DNA from: Brevundimonas sp.
GTDB taxonomy: Bacteria > Pseudomonadota > Alphaproteobacteria > Caulobacterales > Caulobacteraceae
Length of the DNA: 8,752 nucleotides
Assembly (NCBI GenBank): GCA_012270135.1
Contig: JAAXIW010000299.1
Coordinates: 412-9,163 of the forward strand
Reading direction: 5' to 3'
Below the pieces are notes generated by a model. That model saw only the letters and a list, made by a program, of their open reading frames with translations, was not told where the DNA came from and ran no database searches. This document shows positions 1-6,036 of the stretch, one piece after another. A program made the translations under genes and the position numbers. Positions within the stretch are counted from its first letter, which is position 1. Each line of letters begins with the position of its first letter.

Positions 1-1
1 C

Positions 2-982
2 TTCAGCCTCGTCTTCAGACGCGATCTGGAGGCGCGGGCGAGCGAAGCGGGCCTCGTCGATGCGCGGCTCGCGCCCGGAATAGGCCTGACGGAAGGCCGC
101 AGGCTCGCCGTAGACGCCCTTCCAGCGATAGAAGATATGCGCCCCGATCTGGGTCAGTTTGTTCAGCGTCGGAGCCCACCACGGATAGACATAGTTGGCG
201 TGGTAGTGAGTGGCGGTGCCGACCTTTTCGGCGACATGGCCAGCCAACGCCCTTTCGGCGACGCGACCGGCGCGGGTCCAGGCCCAGGCGACCGGTCCCT
301 GCGCCAGCGAACCATCGCAAGTGAAGCTGAACTGGCAGCCGGTGACGCGCTCGGCGCCCTCGTAGACCACGCCGCAGACAGAGTTGGCGTAGTTGGGATC
401 ACGGACGCGGTTCAGAATGACCTGCGCCACCGCCTCCTGGCCGTCGGTCGGCTCCAGGGCGGCCTCGTAATAGATCGCCTGGGTCAGGCAGCGGACGGCG
501 CGGCGGCGGTCCTCGGCCGTGGCCGGCTTGAAGACGAACGGCTGGGCAACCCGCAGCAGGCCCGATACCGGCATGGCGGCGTTCAGCTTCTGGGCCTCCA
601 GGCCGGACGCGCCGAAATCCAGCGACGGCTTGCCGCCGAGGGACAGACTCTCCCATCCGGGCGTGAGGCCGTAAAGGGCGGCGCGGCGGTCGTTGGGGTC
701 GTGCCGCATGGCGATGGCGAGCTGCGACGGCGTCATCCGCGCCGTGATGGCTCCGAGCCCCTTGCCGGTCAGGTCTCCACCGGTCAGTAGTCGCACGACC
801 TCGGCGCGGCGGTCGATCTCGGGACGGACAGTCGAACTGGCCGCCATGGCCACCCCGACGGCGGCACGCGCGGCGGGCGCAGCGGCGCCGAGCCGGTGAA
901 TCCTCTTCAGCCTCGCTGTCCAATTCGTCCTGGCCAAATCCAGCTCCCGCTTTCCGGCGACGGCGCCGGACACCCCTGTCAT
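2..982 (-). CDS. SleB-type cell wall hydrolase, 3' end missing at the left edge
   Basis: This frame has no stop before the left edge; 327 codons are visible. The protein is a SleB/Hydrolase_2-type peptidoglycan hydrolase, a family of lysozyme-like lytic enzymes first described in spore cortex lysis and common in alphaproteobacteria as envelope enzymes. The catalytic domain starts near residue 165 with CLTQAIYYEAALEPTDG; E173 in YYEA is the likely acid. It continues with VAQVILNRVR, NSVCGVVYEG, TGCQFSFTCDGS, VGTATHYHANYV and IGAHIFYRWKG, all family signatures. An Ala-rich stretch near residues 31-48 may be a signal anchor. Residues 89-96 (AIAMRHDP) resemble a motif in the second hydrolase of this window. 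The ATG at 982 is the only ATG near the frame start, since a stop lies at 1004-1006; its Shine-Dalgarno is weak. The visible C-terminus after the domain is acidic (SEDEAE). Substrate and localisation are inferred from the family. Confidence 0.9.
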   Translation of the reverse strand, partial: MTGVSGAVAGKRELDLARTNWTARLKRIHRLGAAAPAARAAVGVAMAASSTVRPEIDRRAEVVRLLTGGDLTGKGLGAITARMTPSQLAIAMRHDPNDRRAALYGLTPGWESLSLGGKPSLDFGASGLEAQKLNAAMPVSGLLRVAQPFVFKPATAEDRRRAVRCLTQAIYYEAALEPTDGQEAVAQVILNRVRDPNYANSVCGVVYEGAERVTGCQFSFTCDGSLAQGPVAWAWTRAGRVAERALAGHVAEKVGTATHYHANYVYPWWAPTLNKLTQIGAHIFYRWKGVYGEPAAFRQAYSGREPRIDEARFARPRLQIASEDEAE

Positions 983-1172
983 ACGCCCCGAGCGAGGCGG
1001 TTTTCAGGCGGAAATTCGCTGTGCGGTCAAGCTCTGGCGTCGTCCGGGGGAAGAACCCCGCACCGGTGACCAACGATCGGACCGGGCAGTGGTCCCGTAT
1101 CGCCCGATCGCCGGACGTTCAGCCTCAATCGACACGCTTGCCGGAACGCAAACCGAACCAATACGTTGCGGA
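983..1172. other. Divergent intergenic region between hydrolase and hybrid kinase
   Basis: This 190-base gap must carry both divergent promoters. On the plus strand it holds an exact EcfG-type promoter (1143-1167). On the minus strand, 1072-1096 reads GGGAC-N16-CGTT, one mismatch from the same motif, about 90 bases before the hydrolase start. TTGACC at 1030-1025 on the minus strand is a possible -35, but I see no convincing -10 for it. No gene is visible; the kinase frame stays open back to a GTG at 1089, but that start would lie upstream of the promoter. Confidence 0.5.
1143..1167 (+). promoter_or_regulatory. EcfG/sigma-T general stress promoter of the hybrid kinase
   Basis: GGAAC at 1143-1147 and CGTT at 1164-1167 are separated by exactly 16 bases. 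This matches the published alphaproteobacterial EcfG consensus GGAAC-N16/17-CGTT with no mismatch. Transcription should begin about 5-8 bases after CGTT, near 1172-1175, which is the ATG at 1173. The same exact string occurs upstream of two other genes in the window. Confidence 0.8.
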
Positions 1173-4100
1173 ATGTCGCGCACGCGCGAGCGGGGGATCA
1201 GATTGAGCGCTGTCGGGGTAGTTCGACGCATACTGGATATCGACGCGGGCGTAACGCGCCTCGCGCGGGTCCGTCCTCGCGCCTGGTGGGCGTCGGTGCT
1301 GATCGGGATCGGCAGCGCCGTGGCCATGCTGCTGATCCGCGGCGCCCTGTCGGCCTTCTACGGCGAACTGACCGGCTTCGCGATTCTCCTGCCCGCCGTC
1401 ATCGTTGCGGCATTGGCCGGCGGACGCCTTGCCGGGGTGGTCGCCGTCCTCGCCTGTCTGTTCGGCGGATGGGCGCTCGTCGGCATGGACGCGATGGGAG
1501 CAGGGGTTTCCAACCGTCTGGGCGTGGTGGCTACGACCAACTTCGTCGTAGTCGGCCTGTTCTCCACCATCGTCGCCGCCTCGCTCCGCAAGGTTCTCGG
1601 CCGACTTGACGCCTCGATCGACGACCTGCGCCTGTCGGCCGAGCGGATAAGCGAAAGCGAACACCGCCTGCACCTGATCAGCGAACAGGCCCCCGTGATG
1701 CTGTGGATGAGCGACGAACAGGGGCGCTGCGTCCATCTCAATCAGGCGCTCCGGGAGTTCTGGGGCGTCACAGACTACGGCGGCGGCTTCGACTTCACCT
1801 CGGTGCTGCACGAAGACGACCGCGAGCGGGTCGCCGCCGCCAGCCGAGCGGCCATGGAACAGGCGGCGCCGCTCGAGGTGGAGGCGCGTTACCGCCGCGC
1901 CGACGGGACCTGGCGCACGCTTCACACCGAGGCTCGCCCTCGCATCGACGCCCATGGACGCAATCTCGGCATGATCGGCGTCAACGTCGACGTGACCGAC
2001 GCCCGGGCCGCCGAGACCGCTCTGCGCGAGCGCGAGGGCCAGCTCCAGGCCATGGTCGACCAAGCCTCCGCCGGCATCGCCCGGGTCGGCCTCGACGGCG
2101 CCGTGCTGAGCGCCAACGCCCGCTTCGCGGAAATCCTCGGTCTGTCGCCCGACGAGGCCCTCGGCGTGACCACCGAGGCGGTCACACATCCGGAGGACGT
2201 CGCGCCGACCCGCCGCGCCTTGAAGCACGCGCTCGCGGAAGGTGGAGCCCAATTGGAGAAGCGTTACATCCGGCCGGACGGCTCGACGGTCTGGGTGGTC
2301 ATCAGCATCCGCGCCCTGACCGGCGCCGACGGGACGGTGGAAGGCTATATCGCCGTCGTCGTCGATATCACCGGGGCCAAGGCCGCCGAGGCCGCCCTTC
2401 GCGAGAGCGAGGCGAGGTTCCGGCTCATGGCCGACACGGCTCCCTCCCCCGTATGGTTGACCGACGCCACAGGCGAGGTCGAGTTCGTCAACACGGCGCT
2501 CGTCGACTTCTTCGGCCGACCCGCCGAAGAGATTCTCGGCCACGTCTGGCGCGACGCGATCCACCCGGACGACGTAACGGACGTCAACGCAGCCCAGGCC
2601 GACGCGCGGCCGAAACACCTGCCCTATGGCTTCGAGGCGCGCTTCCAACGCTCCGATGGGGCTTGGCGATGGATGCGGATCGCGGTGAACCCCCGTTTCG
2701 ACGCCCACGGCGTCTTCAAAGGCTATGTCGGCATGTCGTTCGACGTCACCGACACACGGGACGCCATCGATGCGCTGGCGCGTCAGGAACGCCGCCAGTC
2801 CTTTCTGCTGGCCCTGACCGACTCTCTGCGCGATCTGACTTCTTCGGACGAGATCATGGCCGAGGTGGAGCGCGCGCTCGGCTCGCATCTGAAGGCCCAG
2901 CGCGTAGGCTACGGCGAGGTCGACGAGGAGCGCCGCCAGGTCACGATGAGCCGCGACTGGACAGCCGATGTGGTCAGCGCCCATGGCCAGTTCTCGCTGG
3001 AGGATCTGGGAGCCGGGTTGATCTCCGACCTCGCGGCTGGCCAGGCCATCCGCATATCCGACGTCACCCGCGACCCCAGCACCTGCGACGCGGCGGACAT
3101 GTTCAGCCGCCTCCAGACCCGCTCCCTGATGAGGGCGCCCATTATCCGCAGCGGACGCCTGCGGGCCTTCCTCTACGCCCACGATTCCCGAGTCCGGGAC
3201 TGGACCGACGAAGAACTGGAACTTCTCCAGGACGTCGCCACCCGGACCTGGACCGAGATAGAGCGCACCCGGGCCGAGGCCGAGGTGCGGGAGAGCGAGG
3301 AACGCTTCCGCGCCATCGCCGACACCGCCCCCGTGCTGATCTGGGTGACCCAGCAGGACCGGACCCGCGCCTTCGTCAACCAGGCCTATGTCGCCTACAG
3401 CGGGGGCTCCTACGAAGAGGCTCGCCTGCTGGACTGGCGCGCCATCATCCATCCCGACGACCAGGACCGGGTTCTGGAAGAATCGGTCGCGGGCGAGGCC
3501 ACCGGCCAGCCCTTTTCGATGGAGGCGCGATACCGGCGCCACGACGGCGAATACCGCTGGCTGAAGTCCTTCTCCCGCCCGAGATTCGGCGCGAACGGCG
3601 AGGTCGTCGGTTTCGTGGGCGTGGCCTTCGACGTCACCGAACCCAAGCAGGCCGAGGACGATCTGAAGCGCATCAACGAACTGCTGGAGGAACGCGTTGG
3701 CGAGGCTTTGGCGGAGAAGGCCAAGGCCGAGGCGGACCTGATGCACGCCCAACGGATGGAGGCGGTCGGGCGTCTCACCGGCGGGGTCGCGCACGACTTC
3801 AACAATCTTCTGACGGTCGTGATCGGCGCCCTCGACATGATGCTGAGATCGCCGGACGACGTAACCCGTCAGAAGAAGCTGGGCGAAGCGGCGCTGTCGG
3901 CGGCCCGGCGCGGCGAGCGCCTCACCCACCAGTTGCTGGCCTTCTCACGCCGGCAGGCGCTCCGGCCCGAACCCACCGACCTGAACGGCCTGATCCGCGA
4001 AAGCGACCCCCTGCTCCGCCGCGCCCTCGGCGAGGCGATCGAGTTCAAGCTCAAGCTGCGGCGCGGCGGAGCCCGGGTCAGCGTCGATCCGGCCCAGTTC

Positions 4101-4877
4101 GAGGCCGCCCTGCTGAACCTCGTGGTCAACGCCCGAGACGCCCTCGGTGACCGCGGCAAGGTCACAGTCCAGACCCTCACCTGCACGGTCCAGTCCGGCG
4201 AGATCGCCGAACTTGCCCCCGGCGACTATGTCTGCGTCACGGTCTCCGACAACGGCAGCGGCATGAGCCCAGACGTGATCGAGCGGGTGTTCGAGCCGTT
4301 CTTCACGACCAAGCCGGTCGGCAGGGGGACTGGCCTCGGCCTCAGCCAGGTCTATGGTTTCGCGCGCCAAAGCGGCGGCGGGGTCCGGATTTCTTCGACC
4401 GTCGGTCGGGGCACCGAGGTGCGCCTCTACTTGCCGCCATTGGGCGCGGCGCAGGAGGTCGAGCCGGCCGCGCCGGCCCCCGCGCTCCGCGCCCTGGCCG
4501 CCGGCCATCGCCTGCTGCTGGTCGAAGACGATCCGGGGGTGGCCTCGGTGGCCCAGGAACTTCTCGAGAGCCTGGGCCTCCAGGTCCGGTCAGCCGAGAA
4601 CGCGTCGCAAGCGCTGGACCTGCTCCACGAGCAGCGATTCGACATCATGCTGACGGACGTGGTCATGCCCGGCGGCATGACGGGCATCGAGCTGGCTCGC
4701 GAATGCGCCGGCAAATGGCCCTCGATGAAGATCGTTCTCACTTCGGGCTATGCGGGCGACGATGTCGACGCGGCCTTGGCGGATGCGCCGTGGCCGTTTG
4801 TCAGAAAGCCCTATTCGGGTGAACAACTGGCCGCCGTGCTGGGCGACCTGCCGGCCGGAAAAGGTGAAGCAGGTTAG
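1173..4877 (+). CDS. Membrane-anchored hybrid histidine kinase (4 PAS, GAF, HisKA, HATPase, REC)
   Basis: A 1234-residue sensor kinase. About four membrane helices (38-59, 66-82, 86-104, 117-137) resemble a DUF4118/KdpD-type anchor. Then come PAS1 (160-275), PAS2 (285-400), PAS3 (410-526), GAF (541-695), PAS4 (706-820), a coiled coil (825-858) and HisKA with phospho-accepting H874 in GGVAHDFNN. The ATPase domain has its N box at N982-N986, G1 at D1026 (DNGSGM), FEPFFTTK, and G2 GRGTGLGLS at 1050-1058. The C-terminal receiver has E1118/D1119/D1120, phosphoacceptor D1162 (LTDVVMP), T1190 and K1212. All catalytic residues are present, so it should be active. The ligand is unknown: no heme or flavin motif is recognisable. 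No Hpt protein or separate response regulator lies nearby, so its output is unknown. The start is ambiguous: ATG 1173 would give a nearly leaderless mRNA, while TTG 1203 has GGGGGA five bases upstream. The promoter argues against the GTG at 1089. Confidence 0.93.
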   Translation: MSRTRERGIRLSAVGVVRRILDIDAGVTRLARVRPRAWWASVLIGIGSAVAMLLIRGALSAFYGELTGFAILLPAVIVAALAGGRLAGVVAVLACLFGGWALVGMDAMGAGVSNRLGVVATTNFVVVGLFSTIVAASLRKVLGRLDASIDDLRLSAERISESEHRLHLISEQAPVMLWMSDEQGRCVHLNQALREFWGVTDYGGGFDFTSVLHEDDRERVAAASRAAMEQAAPLEVEARYRRADGTWRTLHTEARPRIDAHGRNLGMIGVNVDVTDARAAETALREREGQLQAMVDQASAGIARVGLDGAVLSANARFAEILGLSPDEALGVTTEAVTHPEDVAPTRRALKHALAEGGAQLEKRYIRPDGSTVWVVISIRALTGADGTVEGYIAVVVDITGAKAAEAALRESEARFRLMADTAPSPVWLTDATGEVEFVNTALVDFFGRPAEEILGHVWRDAIHPDDVTDVNAAQADARPKHLPYGFEARFQRSDGAWRWMRIAVNPRFDAHGVFKGYVGMSFDVTDTRDAIDALARQERRQSFLLALTDSLRDLTSSDEIMAEVERALGSHLKAQRVGYGEVDEERRQVTMSRDWTADVVSAHGQFSLEDLGAGLISDLAAGQAIRISDVTRDPSTCDAADMFSRLQTRSLMRAPIIRSGRLRAFLYAHDSRVRDWTDEELELLQDVATRTWTEIERTRAEAEVRESEERFRAIADTAPVLIWVTQQDRTRAFVNQAYVAYSGGSYEEARLLDWRAIIHPDDQDRVLEESVAGEATGQPFSMEARYRRHDGEYRWLKSFSRPRFGANGEVVGFVGVAFDVTEPKQAEDDLKRINELLEERVGEALAEKAKAEADLMHAQRMEAVGRLTGGVAHDFNNLLTVVIGALDMMLRSPDDVTRQKKLGEAALSAARRGERLTHQLLAFSRRQALRPEPTDLNGLIRESDPLLRRALGEAIEFKLKLRRGGARVSVDPAQFEAALLNLVVNARDALGDRGKVTVQTLTCTVQSGEIAELAPGDYVCVTVSDNGSGMSPDVIERVFEPFFTTKPVGRGTGLGLSQVYGFARQSGGGVRISSTVGRGTEVRLYLPPLGAAQEVEPAAPAPALRALAAGHRLLLVEDDPGVASVAQELLESLGLQVRSAENASQALDLLHEQRFDIMLTDVVMPGGMTGIELARECAGKWPSMKIVLTSGYAGDDVDAALADAPWPFVRKPYSGEQLAAVLGDLPAGKGEAG
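1192..1197 (+). promoter_or_regulatory. Possible ribosome binding site for an alternative TTG start of the kinase
   Basis: GGGGGA lies five bases before a TTG at 1203 that is in frame with the kinase. It would give a 1224-residue protein lacking MSRTRERGIR and a leader of about 30 bases from the predicted transcription start. It competes with the ATG at 1173. Confidence 0.35.
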
Positions 4878-5236
4878 CGCTGGCGCGCCTTGCGGGCGGC
4901 GTAGCGAGCGTCGCGCGCGGCCTTCTGCTCTTCCTTGGTGAGTTGCTTGCGCTCCTTGCGGGCGGCGCGCTTCTCGGCATCGATCGCTTCCTGGGCCTCG
5001 CGTTCGGCGGCCAGGCGGGCGGCCTCGGCCTCGGCCTTCTGGCGACGGACCTCGGCCTTCTCCAGTTCGCGCTGCTGGCGCAGCGCTTCCTTCTCGGCCT
5101 CGCGCTTCGCCTGGAGCTTGTCGAACTCGGGGTCGGGGACGGCGGGCTTGGGCTTGAAGCGGGCGAGCAGGGCTTTCTTGGCCTCCTGCTGGGCGGTCAG
5201 GCGATCGGCGAAGCCGGTTTGTTTCAGATCTCTCAT
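4874..5236 (-). CDS. DUF6481-like charged helical protein
   Basis: A 120-residue protein that looks like the alphaproteobacterial DUF6481 family, whose function is unknown. The N-terminus (MRDLKQTGFADRLTAQQEAK) is followed by KPKPAVPDPEF. Residues 40-120 are a long Lys/Arg/Glu/Ala-rich helix, probably a coiled coil, ending in ARDARYAARKARQR. The tail is strongly basic, so nucleic-acid or ribosome binding is possible, but that is a guess from charge alone. No signal peptide or membrane segment is visible, so a cytoplasmic location is likely. The ATG at 5236 lacks a good Shine-Dalgarno: an AAGGA lies about 17 bases upstream, too far to be normal. The stop TAA (4876-4874) overlaps the TAG of the convergent kinase. 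I found no EcfG-type promoter upstream. The family call is from memory of sequence style, not from a search. Confidence 0.8.
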   Translation of the reverse strand: MRDLKQTGFADRLTAQQEAKKALLARFKPKPAVPDPEFDKLQAKREAEKEALRQQRELEKAEVRRQKAEAEAARLAAEREAQEAIDAEKRAARKERKQLTKEEQKAARDARYAARKARQR

Positions 5237-5347
5237 GCGAGCGGTCGTCGATGTCCTTGATTGTTTTTCGGGCGCGGAAACGGCGCGGCGAGCGGCGCTC
5301 AGCCAACGCCGGGTGGCCTAAGCCCATATGGGGGCGGAAATCAAGGT
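5237..5347 (-). other. Leader/promoter region of the DUF6481-like gene
   Basis: The space between the lipoprotein's terminator-like hairpin and the DUF6481-like start. It contains a 10-base palindrome, CCCATATGGG (5323-5332), and on the minus strand an A-rich stretch (CGAAAAACAATCAAGGA, about 5254-5270). I see no convincing -35/-10 pair. Confidence 0.3.
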
Positions 5348-5378
5348 TGCGAGGCGGAAGGGGCCATCCCGCCTCGCA
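5348..5378 (-). terminator. Hairpin behind the lipoprotein gene, probable terminator
   Basis: A perfect 10-bp stem (5348-5357 with 5369-5378, sequence TGCGAGGCGG and its complement) encloses an 11-base loop. It begins 18 bases after the lipoprotein stop. Reading on the minus strand, the following bases are ACCTTGATTT, with no clean U-run, so termination may be partial or Rho-dependent. Confidence 0.55.
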
Positions 5379-5396
5379 TTCGAGTCCGCGACTGTG

Positions 5397-5582
5397 TCAG
5401 TTGGGCTTCTCGGCCTGTCCGACCGCCGTCCCCGCCGCGCCGCCAACGGCGGCGCCGACCGGTCCGGCCACAACGGCGCCGGCGATCGCGCCGGTGGCGG
5501 CCTTCTGCTCGATGGTCTGGCCGCACGCGGCGAGGCTGGACGCGGCAAGCGCCGAGGCGAGTACCAGTGCGATACGTTTCAT
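5397..5582 (-). CDS. Small glycine-zipper lipoprotein
   Basis: A 61-residue protein with a classic lipoprotein signal: MKR, a hydrophobic core IALVLASALAAS, and lipobox SLAAC with lipidated C20. The mature 42 residues carry GAIAGAVVAGPVGAAVGGAAGTAVG, a run of small residues with Gly every few positions. This is a glycine zipper, a fold that packs in membranes. It is probably anchored in the outer membrane or periplasmic face. Its exact job is unknown; entericidin-like and glycine-zipper lipoproteins are recurrent in alphaproteobacterial stress regulons. A longer frame opens at 5687, but the ATG at 5582 is clearly right: AGGAG sits six bases upstream, the signal peptide starts there, and an exact EcfG promoter lies just before it. 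The gene is transcribed toward the DUF6481-like gene but separated from it by a hairpin. Confidence 0.88.
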   Translation of the reverse strand: MKRIALVLASALAASSLAACGQTIEQKAATGAIAGAVVAGPVGAAVGGAAGTAVGQAEKPN

Positions 5583-5588
5583 GGCGGG

Positions 5589-5593
5589 CTCCT
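5589..5593 (-). promoter_or_regulatory. Shine-Dalgarno of the lipoprotein gene
   Basis: AGGAG on the minus strand, six bases before the ATG at 5582. It settles the start against the longer open frame reaching 5687. Confidence 0.85.
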
Positions 5594-5609
5594 GTTCTGG
5601 TGGAGCGAG

Positions 5610-5634
5610 AACGCGATCACGGCCAAGGTGTTCC
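5610..5634 (-). promoter_or_regulatory. EcfG/sigma-T general stress promoter of the lipoprotein gene
   Basis: On the minus strand GGAAC (5634-5630) and CGTT (5613-5610) are separated by exactly 16 bases, a perfect match to the EcfG consensus. The predicted transcription start near 5603-5605 leaves a leader of about 20 bases containing the AGGAG ribosome binding site. Confidence 0.85.
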
Positions 5635-5760
5635 GCCCCCCGCACCCCCAGATGAGCAAGCGCGGCTGTACCGTTCAAAGACAACACTTTCCCGGTTTTG
5701 AGATCGTCTCACGCGCGATACCGGCCCGACCCGGTTGAAGCGACGTCGTTGATTACAGTA

Positions 5761-5788
5761 TTGTCGCCGTTCACTTGCCGTCTATACA
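5761..5788 (+). promoter_or_regulatory. Possible housekeeping promoter of the second hydrolase
   Basis: TTGTCGC (5761-5767) matches six of seven positions of the Caulobacter sigma-73 -35 consensus TTGACGS. TCTATACA (5781-5788) matches part of the -10 consensus GCTANAWC. The 13-base spacer is within the accepted 10-14. It would give a leader of about 230 bases including both hairpins. This is a weak prediction. Confidence 0.35.
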
Positions 5789-5908
5789 GGGTGCGTCAAT
5801 CCGCCACCTGAAGCCATACCGGCGGTGCACACATCTATGTTGCAGCGCCCACCAATCTTGCGAATCAACCACATTGCCGCCATAAACGGCTGGCTTAAGG
5901 CGCGTCCC

Positions 5909-5936
5909 CGACAGTCGGCCCGTTCGCCGACCGTCG
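5909..5936. other. Strong hairpin in the leader of the second hydrolase
   Basis: CGACAGTCGGC (5909-5919) and GCCGACCGTCG (5926-5936) form an 11-bp stem around a six-base loop. The single imperfect position is A:C on the plus strand and G:U if transcribed from the minus strand. No T-run follows on either strand. Confidence 0.55.
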
Positions 5937-5965
5937 ATCTGCCGCAGCCGGGCCGCGACCGATGG

Positions 5966-5998
5966 GTCGCCCCCGCCGCGAGACTACCCGGGGGCGGC
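5966..5998. other. Second GC-rich hairpin in the hydrolase leader
   Basis: CGCCCCCG (5968-5975) pairs with CGGGGGCG (5989-5996) around a 13-base loop. A further G:U and G:C pair extends the stem to 5966-5998. It would lie in the untranslated leader if translation starts at 6028, but inside the gene if the ATG at 5962 were used. Confidence 0.5.
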
Positions 5999-6010
5999 GC
6001 TGCGCCCTGC

Positions 6011-6036
6011 TGAACAGGACTGAGCCTTTGTCGAAG
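6011..6036. repeat. Dispersed-repeat-like stretch over the hydrolase start
   Basis: The bases around CTGAGCCTTTGTCGAAGCCC resemble the short intergenic motif CTGAGCYTGTCGAAG that is scattered in many proteobacterial genomes, here with an extra T. Only one copy is in this window, so it cannot be proved a repeat from this sequence alone. Confidence 0.3.
6016..6019 (+). promoter_or_regulatory. Ribosome binding site for a TTG start of the second hydrolase
   Basis: AGGA lies eight bases before the TTG at 6028. The alternative ATG at 5962 has no Shine-Dalgarno, and its 22 extra residues (starting MGRPRRETTRG) look like translated leader. Confidence 0.5.

Larger units (their letters stand above)
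5583..6027. other. Divergent intergenic region between lipoprotein and second hydrolase
   Basis: This 445-base gap has no convincing gene. Its left end holds the lipoprotein's ribosome site and EcfG promoter. The middle (about 5740-5900) has visibly lower GC and contains the palindrome CGACGTCG, a GAATC (CcrM-type GANTC) site near 5863 and a possible housekeeping promoter at 5761-5788. The right part has two GC-rich hairpins (5909-5936 and 5966-5998) and a dispersed-repeat-like stretch at 6011-6036 leading into the hydrolase start. A 62-codon frame from 5825 has no ribosome site and a composition unlike a real protein. Confidence 0.6.

Noticed and set aside
399..1073. A 224-codon minus-strand frame over the first hydrolase
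   Set aside because: It overlaps the hydrolase in another frame and is Arg/Pro-rich without motifs; the adjacent frame carries all SleB signatures.
1125..3929. A 934-codon open frame antisense to the kinase
   Set aside because: It mirrors the high-GC codon pattern of the kinase on the other strand, shows no domain or ribosome site, and the kinase motifs are unambiguous.
1703..4150. An 815-codon plus-strand frame inside the kinase
   Set aside because: An Arg/Gly/Pro-rich shifted reading of the kinase gene with no recognisable domain.
4590..5327. A 245-codon minus-strand frame over the DUF6481-like gene
   Set aside because: A frame-shifted Arg/Pro-rich shadow running into the kinase gene; the 4874-5236 frame gives the coherent charged helix.
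5323..5332. Palindrome CCCATATGGG as an operator
   Set aside because: A single 10-base palindrome with no partner site and no regulator gene nearby; not enough to call an operator.
5825..6013. A 62-codon frame in the intergenic gap
   Set aside because: No Shine-Dalgarno, odd composition, and it overlaps the leader hairpins.
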